From assembly GCA_037951165.1 (NCBI GenBank), contig JBBDHG010000097.1, positions 2,172,501 through 2,236,500 on the forward strand: a stretch of 64,000 nt of DNA, given 5' to 3'. Below the pieces are notes generated by a model, which made no database searches, was not told the DNA's origin, and saw nothing but the letters and a program-made list of their open reading frames with translations. Shown here one piece after another: positions 22,970-35,396 of this stretch. Within the stretch, counting starts at the first letter, position 1. The number at the start of each line of letters is the position of its first letter. Position numbers and translations under genes: made by a program. Source of the stretch: Lophius americanus (lineage: Eukaryota; Chordata; Actinopteri; Lophiiformes; Lophiidae).

Positions 22970-25913
22970 TCAGTGACGCCTAACGGCACACAGCTCATGA
23001 GGAGAAGGGGAGAGTATAAATCCCATAACCGGTGTGAGATCCAGTTCATCCTCTTTAACTCCAGGGGGAGGAGTGAAACGAAATCGCTGAAAGAGAGAGG
23101 TCAAGAAGAGGAAGAGCTCCATTTTGGCCAGATTCTCACCAAGACATGCTCTACGACCTGCAAGGGGAAAAAACGTCCAAAAATTAAACCTGAATTACAT
23201 CTTCAGCAGAATAAATGTAATCTCATATAGTTGTACCTGCAGAAAATGCCATGAAGGCATCTCTTCTGATGAATTGACCCTCCTTATCCAGGAAGTGGGA
23301 GGGGTTAAAAGTGTGTGGAGTCTCCCACTCACTCTCATCGCACAGAACAGAAGTAAGAAACGGATAAATAGTTGTACCCTATAATCAAAGGTGCAACATG
23401 GGATGTATTTTATCAAGTCTTGGAAACAAAGTACTTCTTTCAGTTTTCAGGGAAGAAACATGAAGACAAAAAAAAACTTCAATTTGGATTGCCATAACAA
23501 CAGACCTGTTTGATGAAGTAGTTTTGGAAGGTGATGTCTCGGCTGGTAGTGTGACGAGGCTGAATAATAATACTGGCCAGTCTTTGGGATTCGTGGATTA
23601 CAGCATCAGTGTACGGAAGGTTCTTCCTGTCCTCTAATCTGACCTGACGACTGCCAACAACCCGGTACAGCTCCCTCTGGACCTGGTCTAAATGCAAATG
23701 AAAATTACTACATTGTAAATCCAACTACATTGTGACAACTTGCTGAACCAAGCTTCTAACTTTCTTTCTTTCTTTTTTACCTTGAATGTGAGGATATTTG
23801 GCCATGAAAAGTAGACACCACCTCAGTGTAGTTGCTGTGGTATCAGTTCCAGCTGCAAAAAGATCCACTGTACTGTCAACCAAGTTGTCATAATGGTAGT
23901 ATGAATCCTTTATTTCAGACTCCTAGTATGGAATACAAAAAGGAGGACTATTTGTTATACATAGGATTGTTGGATTTGCATCATGAACCTTGGAGAAGAT
24001 TCATTGGAGTTTGAACACCTCACCTCCAGTTTTAGCTTATGCACCAGGAATGCATCAACAAAGCATCTGCACATCTCAGGGTTCAGAGTCTCCTCTAAAC
24101 CCACTATGATGTTTTTTACTTGCTTTTTGATGTCCTTCACATTCTTCATCATATCCCTCCAGTTCTTAACAAGAGGGCCCAGCCGAGGAAACACATTGTA
24201 TATCTGTCAAAAAGCACAAACACTTTTATTATTGTTGGATTTAGCACACCAATGTGACAGTCATGAAATCTTGAACAGCTGCTGCATTAGTCAATTTCTC
24301 TAAAAGCCTTGACTTATAACTGTTTATTAAAAGAAATAAAATGGTAAAATTGTGCATTTGGTACAAACATCTCATCTCATCCTTGCAACATGTCTCTTAC
24401 TATCCAAAAGCTCCCTGGGCTACCAACAGGTTACCATTGCCTCTGGAGACCCTTCTCATACTTGATTCGGTTGGATTAACTCTCTCTCGCTCCTCATCTC
24501 ATGTCCAGGGTTTGCCAGCAGGGGTGTAAGAACCATGGCGGAACTTTGCAGTGTTTCATCGTATGATACCTGTTCCCCCAGCCTTCTTTTCTGCCTACTA
24601 CTATATCTGCTACTACAGAAATACTGGCTTACATCTAATCTCCACTGAATGTCGGCATCCCTCAGTCTTTTCATTCAGGTTCATTGTTTGTGAAAATACT
24701 TAATAGTGCATTTAAAGATAAGCAGCATTTGAACCAGTTTTGCTAGACCTGTATCTAAACTGAGACTATCTGTCTCCAAAGCTACCTGTTATACAAGGAA
24801 TGTTAACATAGATGCTGTAATAACGCTCAGAAATGTTCTGCTGCAGCCCAAAGCTTAAGGAATCCTACTGTAACCCAGTTCAACAGGGTCTCACTCTACA
24901 ACAACTAACGCATTTAATCATTGAAAGAATGACCACCTGAATCGTAGGAGATCCTAGTAGACGGATGATCTCATGTATTTCTTCCACCATAGCTAAGAGG
25001 ATAGGATCTGTGTATTCAAAGCGTCTTCCAAACAATAGAGCTGATATAATATTTGAAGAAGCCCTGTTAATCAGCTGAGTGGTGTTGAAGGCTTTACCTG
25101 AAAGAATAAAGTTAGGGTCAAGAGGTGGATCGCAGGTGTCTAGTAATTTAGGTACAGTGCTCTATTATTAACAATGTTACCTTCATATTTTTCAAAACTT
25201 TGAATAAGATATTGACATTCCTCAGTGATTTTCTCTTCGATAATTCTTTTGCCCATCCCAAAGTCACTCAGTGTTGACAGAGTAAAACGTCTCATTTCTT
25301 TCCAGTTGTTGCCATTGGCAAACAATATGCCTGGAAACAAAAGAAGTGCAAGTAAGTAAAAAGGTTAACGAGTAAGTAAACAAAAACTTTCAACGATATT
25401 CTTACCATGCCCTTGGTTGATGTTATACAATAAAGGAGTGATATCTCTCCCTCCAAACTCTTCAGCATGATTCACCAGAGCCTGTTTGACTGTCCTGTAA
25501 CCTGAAAGCACCACCACCTTCTTAGGTCCAAGGTAGACCGTGAACACTGGTCCGTATTCTTTTGACAGCTAAAAAGATGGAGACATGTAAATCTGAAACT
25601 TGCAATCCTAGATTAAAAAAGGAAATTTACTCAAATATATTAACAAATGCTATTTCTATAATATGAATGGAAATAAATAAATCATTCACGAGACAAAAAA
25701 AACATTTCTCACATTCAAAAGTGATATGTGGAGTCTCCTCAGATCCACCTGAAGCAAGTTACCCAGCAGAGGCAGAGGTTTAGGTCCTGGAGGTTCTCCT
25801 CTCTTTTCTTGGGAGCTGAAATTGCAGTAAAAAAGATGCAGGACCAGCAGGACCACAACGGTCACCAGCAGTGAGACTGAGGTGGAGGACTGGAAAATAT
25901 CTTCAAACATCAT
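22970..25913 (-). CDS. cyp2k-like: Cytochrome P450, CYP2K-like, copy 2 (nine exons, 502 aa)
   Basis: Exons: 25913-25713, 25568-25406, 25330-25181, 25097-24937, 24203-24024, 23922-23781, 23687-23506, 23378-23237, 23157-22970. All exon lengths equal those of copy 1 and I see no stop or frameshift. Relative to copies 1 and 4 I read R143S (just after the C-helix), A222P and H293Y. The heme loop with Cys445, ESQR and AGTDTT are intact. The intron 6 CT tract is much shorter than in copies 1 and 4. An in-frame upstream ATG at 26111 opens a 66-residue N-terminal extension. I chose the MMFED start because it begins the usual CYP2 membrane anchor. Confidence 0.92.
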
Positions 25914-26217
25914 CCTACAGTCACCTGGAAGCTGAATGCTTTTAGGAACACAAACCCTTGAACTGAACAGTTTTCCTCGAGTGAGATCAAACGTTCCGCG
26001 TTGAAATGAGGTTATTTGACACGGTGTCAGAACGTCTCTTCTCTGGGTGTGTTTGTAGACCACAGTCCAACCTTCTTGGTACAAGAAGCAAAAAAACTGG
26101 TAGTTCTGCATTATAAATTATGCATCTTAAATAATATAATTTATGGTAACAACATTAGTTGTAGCACACCAGAGTAATTAAAACCGATGAAAATGGTTAG
26201 TTGTGTAATCTTCAAGC
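25914..26217 (-). promoter_or_regulatory. Proximal 5' region of P450 copy 2, open in frame with exon 1
   Basis: Unlike in units 1 and 3, a one-base difference (CTCGAGTGAG on the plus strand instead of CTCACAGTGAG) keeps the minus strand open from ATG at 26111 into P450 exon 1. The TGACACGGTGTCA palindrome is retained at about 26017-26029. Translation from 26111 would bury the membrane anchor. Confidence 0.35.
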
Positions 26218-27970
26218 TTTAATAATAATAATAATAATAATACATTTAATTTATAATGCACTTTGGGAGCTGAAATTGCAGTTTGAGTTAAATCTCAAAC
26301 TGCTACAAAGTGCTACAAAGTAAAAGCAGATAAAAGCATCAATAAAAGCCTGATCAAAAAGCAGCAATATTAATTAAGGTTATAGGTTCTGCTAAAAAGG
26401 AAAGTTTTAAGTCCTTTTTTAAATGTGTCAGTCGTCTGTGGAGCCCTCAGATGGTCAGGGAGGGCATTCCACAGATGAGGGGCAGCAGAACAGAAGGCCG
26501 GATCACCCATGGTGCTGAGCTTAGTCCGGGGAAGGAGGAGGAGGTATGAGTGGGTAGAACGGACGGATCATGTTGAGGTCAGTGGGGTGAGTAGTTCTTT
26601 CAGGTAGGGCGGTGCGTTACCATGGATGTACTGGTGAGTGAGGAGAGAGATCTTATAATCAATCCTGGTGGAGATGGGAAGCCAATGAAGGGAATGAAGA
26701 ACAGGGGTGATGTGTTCGTGTTTACGAACTCTCATCAGGATCCTTGCAGCACTGTTTTGAACATACTGAAGTCTTTGAAAACTTTTATCAGGGATCCCGA
26801 TGAGAAGTGAGTTACAGTAATCCAGTCTGGAGGAGACAAACGCGTGGACCAGCTTTTCAGCGTCACTCAAGGTGAGTGAAGAACGGAGTTAGGAAATATT
26901 TCCGAGATGGTGAAAGGAGATCCTGCAGATGTGTTTGATATGTGATTCAAAAGTCAGTTGAGGGTCGAATCTTACGCCGAGGTTGGTGACTGATGAAGAG
27001 AGGGGAATGTCATGACCAGAGAAGGTAATACTGGTTATGGAGGAAGACTGGGTCTGATGTGGGGCGCCAATTAAAATAGCTTCGGTTTTGGAGCTGTTCA
27101 ACTGGAGAAAGTTGTTTTTCATCCACACCTTTATCTCCTCCAGACAAGCGCGGAGAGTTGACAGGGGAGATGATGATGATGATGAGGATGGAGAGGCTGT
27201 GGAGGAACATGTGTCAGTTTTTATGTAGATTTGCGTGTCATCAGCGTAACAATGGAATGAGGGTCCATGTCGACTGATGACACGGCCAAGGGGGAGCATG
27301 TACAGTATGAAGAGAATGGGGCCGAGGACTGATCCCTGGGTGACCCCACAGGTGACGGTGTGTGTCCCGGACCTTGAACTTCCAAGGGAAACGTATTCTG
27401 TTTTGTCAGTCAGGTAGGATTGAAACCAATTTAGGGCGGTGGCAGTGAGACCAGTGGTGTGATGTAGGCGGTGTAGGAGTATTCCATGGTCAACTGTGTC
27501 GAAGGCAGCAGACAAATCAAGGAGAATCAGGAGGGAAGGTGAACCAGCATCTGCTGCCATCCGTAGGTCATTTGTGACTCTAAGCAGAGTTGTTTCTGTG
27601 CTGTGGGCGGAGCGGGAACCAGACTGAAAGGTTTCAAAGAGGTTGTTGTATTTGAGGTGGTCCTGGAGGTGGGCAGCAACTACTTTTTCCAGAATTTTGG
27701 AGAGGAATGGGAGTTTGGAAATGGGCCTTTAATTAGCAAAAAGTTCTGGATCGAGAGTGGGTTTTTTGAGGAGTGGTCTGATTATGGCGGCTTTTAGGGC
27801 AGATGGAACACAGCCGGCCTGGAGGGATTGATTTATTACAGCGGTGATCAGGGGACTGATGGAAGAGATGTTTGTTTTCTCTAGGGCTGTAGGAAAGGGG
27901 TCGAGGGCACAGGTGGAGGGCTTCATCGTCCTGATGATAACCTCAACCTCCTGCTGTGAGATTTCAGATT
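26218..27970 (-). mobile_element. L2/Rex1-like LINE, unit 2 (RT frame better preserved)
   Basis: An uninterrupted 223-codon frame at 27560-26889 covers LSAAFDTVDHGILL, CGVTQGSVLGPILF, YADDTQIY and FLQLNSSKTEAILIG to SSVTNLGVRF, so this version lacks the frameshift of units 1 and 3. It is still 5'-truncated, and the downstream frame (26870-26568) is separate. The 5' part, ending in LDPELFAN, sits at 27974-27729. Confidence 0.88.
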
Positions 27971-27988
27971 TCACAGCAGGAGGTTGAG
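27942..27988. repeat. Perfect 18-bp inverted repeat at LINE/MITE junction, unit 2
   Basis: Arms 27942-27959 and 27971-27988 are identical to those of unit 1. Confidence 0.95.
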
Positions 27989-27997
27989 ATTTCAGAT

Positions 27998-28231
27998 AAA
28001 AGCCTTATATAAGCCTTATAATGAAGGCAACACATGCTTTAAGTGTCTATATTAGATATATTAGCCTACTATCAAGATGATAAGTAGGCTATAAATACAT
28101 AATGAGCATTCATGATTAAACGTTTATTTTACCTGCAGCGCATCCTGGAGAGAATGATGCACCACGTGACTACTCTGCTGTACGATGGTGCTTTAAGTTT
28201 AACTTCCATTATAATATTAATGTATTTCTAT
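27998..28231 (+). mobile_element. hAT-type MITE, right half, unit 2
   Basis: Same breakpoint as unit 1, starting AAAAGCC. Confidence 0.7.
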
Positions 28232-28448
28232 ATAGAAATACAATACAGAAATCAGATTTTGGATGTCATTTTTATTTTAGGATTATTCTCTTAAAAGTTT
28301 GTCAAGAAAACCTCTGAGCTGTAAATACTTGTAGAAACCTTAACCCCCAGTGAGCACACTGAACAGGGACATTTCTGCTTTTCCATTTATTTTTGATCAC
28401 TGCTGTCTTGGATTTACATTTTCTAAATGCCATGGAGTTTATGTTTAT

Positions 28449-28589
28449 GTCTCCTGGTATCTCATCCATGTTCTTGAGACTGTGCTGGGAGACTAAGAAA
28501 AACCTTCTTGCAACTGCAAGCAGGGATAAACCATCCTAGAGGAGCTGGACCACCTCTGCAGGGTCAGTGGGCTGCAGGTACTGCCTCAT
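28449..28589 (-). mobile_element. Tc1 N-terminal fragment, unit 2
   Basis: Equivalent of 13342-13482, a dead fragment of the transposase N-terminus. Confidence 0.65.
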
Positions 28590-29792
28590 GTCAAAAGTAG
28601 TGACAAAAACACCAGCAGAACACAAAACTAGAGCAGAATCAGTCAGGAAAGAAAGGTAGATGCAAAATCAATGTCTTTCAAACAAATCTGGATTTAGATA
28701 AATCATTTTAGGAATATATATTGTCATTTGAAGAATACATATCTGTATTTCTTAATACATATATGAATGTATCTCTAGATAAAACAATATTTAATAAAAA
28801 TTCTTAAAATCCATCAGGTTTTAGATTAAAAGAAGATTGTTCTAAATGTAGATTTGAATTTAAACAAACCATCTAACTAAATCATATCTGGATTAAATTG
28901 ACCATTATAGAAAATATGAATATTTGTTTATCTGGATTCAAAATAAATCTTTTTATCATATCAAATGTATCTGGATAAAGATAAAAACATTTCTTTGTAA
29001 TGTCTTTGAGACTGTGTCAGTTGAAGAAGAAAGTATTAGTTCCAACTGCTGCTTTAGTGAGACGCAAATCTGGGAAGGCTCACTTTCTACTCAAAAGTAA
29101 AACACATCCTCAAAAGTAGAAAAAAGCACTAAGAGAGCGAAAGACTCCGCCAAGGGCCAAATCCTGTCTCTGAACCTCCTTTATTTCTTCATCTTTTGCT
29201 ATAAACAGACATTATTGTGTCATTTCCTGTTCCTCTCAAGTATAAAACATCAAAGGAACAACAGGACCCAAGGTTCAGGAAAAATTCATGCCGATTTCTC
29301 CATCGATGTCTGAGTTGTTGGTTATTGTCAGTCTCTAAATCTACTGCAACTACACTAACTATATAGAAGAAATATAGTTAGAGAAAAAAGAAAAAATGGA
29401 CACAGCTTCAAGGGAGTGCCTCAACAAACTGCTTATTATTTATATTTGATTTTATTTTAAAAGCCTTGAAACACGTATCGCCACCAACATTTATTAATCA
29501 TTATTAGATTTAACAAAACCTGCATATGGGTAAAATCTTTATGCATATATATCCAATAGTTTTTCCATAATCTTTCTAACAAATAAATGAAAAGACAAAA
29601 TAACAGGCTGGAAAACAAAATCTCCTTTCTTGGCAGAAGTATAATGAAAAAGGCGCGTGCAGAACTCTGTCCATCTGAGCATTTACGATTCTTTTCACCA
29701 CGTGTGAGTGGTGAGACCTACAAGCCATCATGGTCTATTTAAATGAATAGACTGCAATAATTCCTAAAACTTCTCCCCAAATGTTTAAAAGT
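28590..29792. other. AT-rich spacer, unit 2, no gene seen
   Basis: Equivalent of 13483-14685, with only scattered substitutions. Confidence 0.5.
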
Positions 29793-29864
29793 GGGCTCGT
29801 CCGGGATTTGAACCCGGGACCTCTCGCACCCAAAGCGAGAATCATACCCCTAGACCAACGAGCC
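29793..29864 (-). tRNA. tRNA-Pro (anticodon TGG), unit 2/3 junction
   Basis: An intact 72-nt tRNA with loop TTTGGGT, identical in sequence to the gene at 14686. Confidence 0.93.
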
Positions 29865-30010
29865 TCTGACAGAAGAGTTTGCAGCTGGAAATAATTACGG
29901 CATGTGCCGTGATTAGACTTGAGCCTGGTGATGTGGCACTTTGATGCCAGGTGGAACTCAGGGTCTTCTTGACCAGTGTAGGGTCTTATAGAGGGTCTGA
30001 GTTTCATCCT

Positions 30011-30665
30011 GGTACCTAACAACAGTCAGGGTAACGTTGGCTAACCCTTTGGAGGTCTGGTAGACCATCCAAGGATCTGTCTGCCCAGGCCGTCACTGAC
30101 CCACCACCAAACCGGTCCTGCTGGATGACGATGCAGGAACATTACGTTCTCCACGGCGTCTCCAGACTCTGTCACAAGAGTCACATGACCACCGTTTGAA
30201 CCTGCTCTCATCTGAGAAGAGAACGGGGCACCATTTGAGAACCTGCAAATTCTGCTGTTCTCTGGTGAACACCAATTGACCTCGACGGTGCTGGGCTGTG
30301 AGCAAAGGTCCCAGTGGAGGACGTTGGGGCCTCAGGCCACCCTCAAGCAGTCTGTTGCTTACAGTTTTGTCAGAAACATCACTCCACTAGCCCACAGGAG
30401 GTCATTTTTAAGGAATCTGGCAGTGCTCCTCCTGTTCCTCCTCACACTGAGGAGCAGATACCGGTCTGGCTGCTGGGTTGTTGTACTTTTACCGATCTGT
30501 CAAGCTCTCCGCGTGTAACAGCCTGTCTCCTGGTATCTCATCCATGCTCTTGAGAATGTGCTGGGAGACTAAGAAAAACCTTCTTGCAACTGCAAGCAAG
30601 GATAAACCATCCTAGAGGAGCTTGACTACCTCTGCAGGGTCAGTGGGCTGCAGGTACTGCCTCAT
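30011..30665 (-). mobile_element. Tc1/mariner transposase remnant, unit 3
   Basis: Carries the same FSDESRF, RVWRRRGER and helix-turn-helix segments as unit 2, with WCPVLF in place of WYPVLF. Confidence 0.85.
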
Positions 30666-31110
30666 GTCATATGTAGTGACTAAAACACCAGCAGAACACA
30701 AAACTAGAGCAAAATCAGTCAGGAAAGAAAAGTAGAGAGAAATGAATTGTGGCCACCACCTGCAGAACCATTCCCTTTTGGGGGGTTGTCATGCTTTTGC
30801 CTCTCCATGGCACCTGTTGTCACTTTCATTTGCACCAAAGTAGGTGAAACTGATTCAAAACCACTTGTGCTTCATAAATGGACAGATTGATAGCCCTGAA
30901 GTTTAACTGACTTGGTGTCACACTGTGATGATTAAGTGTTCCTTTCATTTTTTTGAGTGGTGTATATTCAGTCTATCACTAAATGTTGGTGCTGCTATGA
31001 GCTGCAGTGAATTATCTGTGACGGGTCAGATCAGTTGGTGCTGGTCGTTCCACAAGTTTCAGAGACTAGTCCCAATTATTAATTTCTGTCTACACCAGAT
31101 GGTCAAAAAT

Positions 31111-31182
31111 GGGCTCGTCCGGGATTTGAACCCGGGACCTCTCGCACCCTAAGCAAGAATCATGCCCCTAGACCAACGAGCC
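31111..31182 (-). tRNA. tRNA-Pro (anticodon AGG), unit 3, anticodon-stem variant
   Basis: As at 840, but the anticodon stem reads CTTGC/GCGAG, changing a C-G pair to a U-G wobble. The fold should still hold. This is the only AGG gene here with that change. Confidence 0.88.
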
Positions 31183-31300
31183 TCCACATACAGATGTTCA
31201 CAGCTGGAAATAGTTCTGGGAAGTCAGATATGACTGGTGATGTGGCAACTTCATGCTAGACATCCTACATGGATCAACAGCACCATCTGCTGGTCCCTGA

Positions 31301-31308
31301 TAGAGAGA

Positions 31309-31366
<58 letters not shown>

Positions 31367-31367
31367 A
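31301..31367. repeat. GA-rich microsatellite, unit 3
   Basis: Structured differently from units 1, 2 and 4: GATA interruptions and no GACA. Confidence 0.95.
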
Positions 31368-31530
31368 GATCTATTTTTATATGGAGAAAATATGGAGTTG
31401 ACAAAAGCCATGTCCATTATGTACCCAACAAATACCAAATATTTGTGACTTTCTGCATGCCATGGAGTTTATGTTCTTTACAGAAACACTTTGCAGTAAT
31501 TCCTAAACTTCTCCCCAAAACGTCAAAAGT

Positions 31531-31638
31531 GGGCTCGTCCGGGATTTGAACCCGGGACCTCTCGCACCCTAGGCGAGAATCATACCCCCAGAGTTTAGGG
31601 GTATGATTCTCTTGGTCGAGGCCCTAGACCAACGAGCC
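31531..31638 (-). pseudogene. Hairpin-interrupted tRNA-Pro(AGG), unit 3
   Basis: Same 36-bp D-arm insertion at the same site as unit 1. Confidence 0.85.
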
Positions 31639-32054
31639 TCCGTACTGGTGATGCCACACATTCTAAATGTCGACAGCACCGCCTGCTGGTTTCACATGAC
31701 CTCTGAAACATTGTCCTTATGATGGAGGGAGAGTATCCTCGTACTGAATGGAAAAAAAAACCTCTGTCCGGAAGAGAGCAAATATTTGGTATTTGTTTGG
31801 CACACAATGGACATGGCTTTTGTCAACTCCATATTTTCTCCATATATTCTCTTAAACGTTTGACCAAAAAACCTCTGAGCTGTAAATACTTGTAGAAACC
31901 TTAACCCCCAGTGAGCAGACTGAACAGGGACATTTCTGCTTTTCCATTTATATTTGATCACTGCTGTCCTGGATTTACATTTTCTAAATGCCATAGAGTT
32001 TATGTTCCTTACAGAAACCGAATGCATAACTCCTAAACTTCTCCCCAAATGTTT

Positions 32055-32110
32055 GGGGATTTGAACCGGGGACCTCTCGCACCCAAAGCGAGAATCATAC
32101 CCCTAGACCA
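32055..32110 (-). pseudogene. Truncated tRNA-Pro(TGG) remnant, unit 3
   Basis: Same truncation and MITE fusion as at 1790. Confidence 0.85.
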
Positions 32111-32172
32111 GGGGTCGGCAACCCAAAATGTTGAAAGAGCCATATTGGACCAAAAAAACAAAAAACAAATCT
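32108..32172 (+). mobile_element. hAT-type MITE, left half, unit 3
   Basis: Same breakpoint as units 1 and 2. Confidence 0.7.
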
Positions 32173-33288
32173 TTCTGACAGTTTTACAGTTGATTACAGC
32201 CTTCATCAAGGCTAGCATGCAGTAATGCGTCTACTGACACACAGGCCACCTGCACAAATTCTGCTTGCTCCTTGACATCTAGGGTCCATTCAGACGGTTT
32301 GTTCGACTTTGGCATCCAATTAGGTTCATGGTGTTGTCTGTAATTTTATAATGCAGAGTCAGCTTACAAGGTACTGATTTTTAAACAGACGTGAGAAGAT
32401 AATTACAAAGGCTTAAAGAGCTCTAGGCCCTGCAGAAACACATACGAGTAACCAAAAGAAAAGGATTAATTTGACAGCACATATGCAACATTCAGAACAT
32501 ATCCAGCACAACATAATACACGTGAAATATACAATATATGACACAATTTAGTCCACAGAAACAAATTTGAATTGTTTTAATTTTGACACATTTAAGACAC
32601 ATTTCCCGGAAGGCAAGTGTCGTGAACATGAGCACTACACTTATGTTCATATGCTCATATGTAACCACATGAGCATTGTGGTTACATTTGGGTTAAATAT
32701 ACCCCAGGGTTGGCATCCATTTTGTCATTTAAATTCTTCCAAATGTCACCACTTTATCATCCAAGTACAACAATAAAGATCCTTGAATCTTGAATAATTG
32801 ACATAATTTCACTAAATCAATATTCGCACAAGAGGGGGGTCAGATGATTGTATAAACCGATGAAGAAGACAAGGATTGTTCATAAGACTAACCCTAACCC
32901 TCTCATCAAGACTGGAATACTCCATCCCAGATATGCTTTCTGTGTTTGAAAGGTTATAATACCACTATCCTCTAAAGCCTCCACATGAAGTAAAGCTGCA
33001 TGTTCTGGCAGACAGGATGCAACTGTAAGATCAACTGTGGTGTAAAGAGGGGAAACACCTTAAGTGGTTGTATTTTCAAATAGTCTGCTACTTCCAACAT
33101 TAATGACATTTGAAGCATTTATATTTAAAGTGCCTGTTGCAGAAGTGTCTGGAGGACGGTGAGATAATTGAGGTGTCCTCCATCTAACACATGGACAATG
33201 TCTCTCTTCTTGGTTGTTAGATAGAAACGTAAGGGAGGCAACTTTATCTTCTCATACAGTTCTCCTACTGTGATATTATCCTGTAATG

Positions 33289-33859
33289 CAGGGGTTCCCA
33301 AACTTCTCAGCCTATAACCCCCAAAATAACGATGCCAGAGACTGGAGACGCCCATAAGAAACAGAAGAAAAAGTGCGCACAGGACGCACACACTAATAGG
33401 TGTATCCAAACACGGACATAACGACAACACAAAAGAACACAACAGCCTGAGAACCATGATATGATTTCACATATAACAAATTACTATAAGATAAAAGCCG
33501 AATATGTCAGTCAAAGAAATCTCCATGTAACTTATGTGTGAACATTGTTGCTGTCATGTGCAAACTTAATTTTGACACAATCCTTTCATTTCCATGTTAG
33601 CAGAAGAATTCCTCAGTCAAAATAATAGCAATAAGCTAAAGCACTGAGTAAACATGTGAACATTGATGGGTAGGAACTGTGTCTGGAGCAGAGTCCATTC
33701 TGGGTTTAATTTTGGAGATCATTCTCCGCGGATAGACGCAATCTTTTTATTTTTAATATATGTCAGTGCCGAGAAAGTCTTTTCGCAAAGGTATGTAGAG
33801 CCAAACGGAGTCAGTACGTCCATGGCGGACCTGGATAGCTGTGGATATTCTCTCTCGTC
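33289..33859 (-). mobile_element. hAT remnant, unit 3
   Basis: Shares with unit 1 the deletion that breaks the frame after IKNK (plus strand CGCGGATAGACGC). Confidence 0.75.
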
Positions 33860-34701
33860 TTAAATCCACAACTCAGCAAGTGTCTTTGATTTAAAATCTG
33901 TTTTTAAGGTCGTTCTCCATGTCGGATGACAGATGACTTGTGGTAGTTACAGTGAATGGTGTTCTTATCCAGTCATATTTTTCCGGAGCTGTTTCGATCC
34001 ACTTTCCTCTTGTATGCGTGGGTTTTATCATTGAGCGAAATGATGCTTGTGTTTTCGCCTCCCAATGACATGTTAAGTTAGTTCAGTCGTTAAAATATTC
34101 TTTTTTTTCACAATTTTCTTCACAATTATCTGTCCATTCGGCGGAAAAAATCTACTTATCCATTCGGCAAGAAAGCGGTGCTTGGTTTTCAAGTGTCCAT
34201 CCAAACCCATCCAAATGTTTGGGTGATTCTTCTGAGGATTCTTTGGAGGGGTTTGAGTCTTGCTCCCAGCTAGATGTTCATAGAAACCGTTGCTTCTTGT
34301 GTGCTTTCCTTTAAGTCTGCGGTAGCCAAAAACAGCCAGTTGATCACCATAGGCTGGGATATAGCCTTTAGCGGGTCATCTGTTACGAGTCTTATAATAC
34401 TACAGTCAATGTATAATGAATGAATATTTCATAAAGGTTTTGGTTAAAGGTCAGGAGCTTTTGGCTCTTTTGGCTTTGGCCTATGTCAAATCTTCAAATG
34501 TCCTACATTAACTACCTTCTCCTGTTGCATTCATTGTATGTCTTCCTCAGGCACATGTAGTGATCTTAATTCATCCAGCTTTTGACAGTTTAGAGCACCT
34601 CAGCACCTCTGTGGAAAAAAAGTCTTTCCTGTTAACATACATCCAGGAATGCTTCTGGACACATCGTCAGTGATGTTCCTGGATTCATCGGGTGTTTCGG
34701 G

Positions 34702-35256
34702 TCTTTCAACATCACAATACGTCCTCCGCCCTCCGTGTCCTGTCAGTCCTCACCTCGATTCCTGCGTTCGCCACCTTTGGATCACTTGAGTCCCTGTACT
34801 GCACTACTTCTTTCGTTCTTGCACCTTGAATACTTCTTCCAAAGAGCTGAAGGGCGGTCGCAGTTTGTTTTGCCCATATAGTACAATGTTGCTCAGACTC
34901 TTAGGCAGTCCGAGCAATCTCCTCAGGTTGTTTCTGACCCTCCTCTCTAAGGTCTCTACTGTATGCTTCCGGGCCCTTTCATGCCGTTGCCTACGGTGCC
35001 ATTAAACACAATGTAGAACCCTGAGCTTGAAGGCCTTTCCTCTCCACTACCCTGAACCGTTTGCACAACGATACTGACGATGACGGTGGTCATAGCTTGT
35101 TTTTTCCCATCAGCCTCCCCGTTCTCTTTTGCCTCCAGAATTCGATCAACATCTTCATCTAATTGCTTCCACAGTTCGGTTTTTCAATTTGATCCTCCTC
35201 CTGACAGACTTGATGCTAGAGACGTTAGTTTGAGGCACTTGGAGGTTCTGGGCACT
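34702..35256 (-). mobile_element. Non-LTR pol remnant, unit 3
   Basis: Equivalent of 4436-4990 with the same stops and frameshifts. Confidence 0.5.
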
Positions 35257-35261
35257 ATGGG

Positions 35262-35396
35262 GTGACTCCGGGCCTGGTGACTCCGGGCCTGGTGACTCCG
35301 GGCCTGGTGACTCCGGGCCTGGTGACTCCGGGCCTGGTGACTCCGGGCCTGGTGACTCCGGGCCTGGTGACTCCGGGCCTGGTGACTCCGGGCCTG
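35262..35396. repeat. 15-bp minisatellite, 9 units, unit 3
   Basis: Nine perfect units, the same number as unit 2. Confidence 0.97.

Noticed and set aside
26889..27560. Functional reverse transcriptase gene
   Set aside because: The 223-codon frame holds YADD but lacks the endonuclease domain and the contiguous C-terminus; the LINE is 5'-truncated. Coordinates are given high to low because the frame is on the minus strand.
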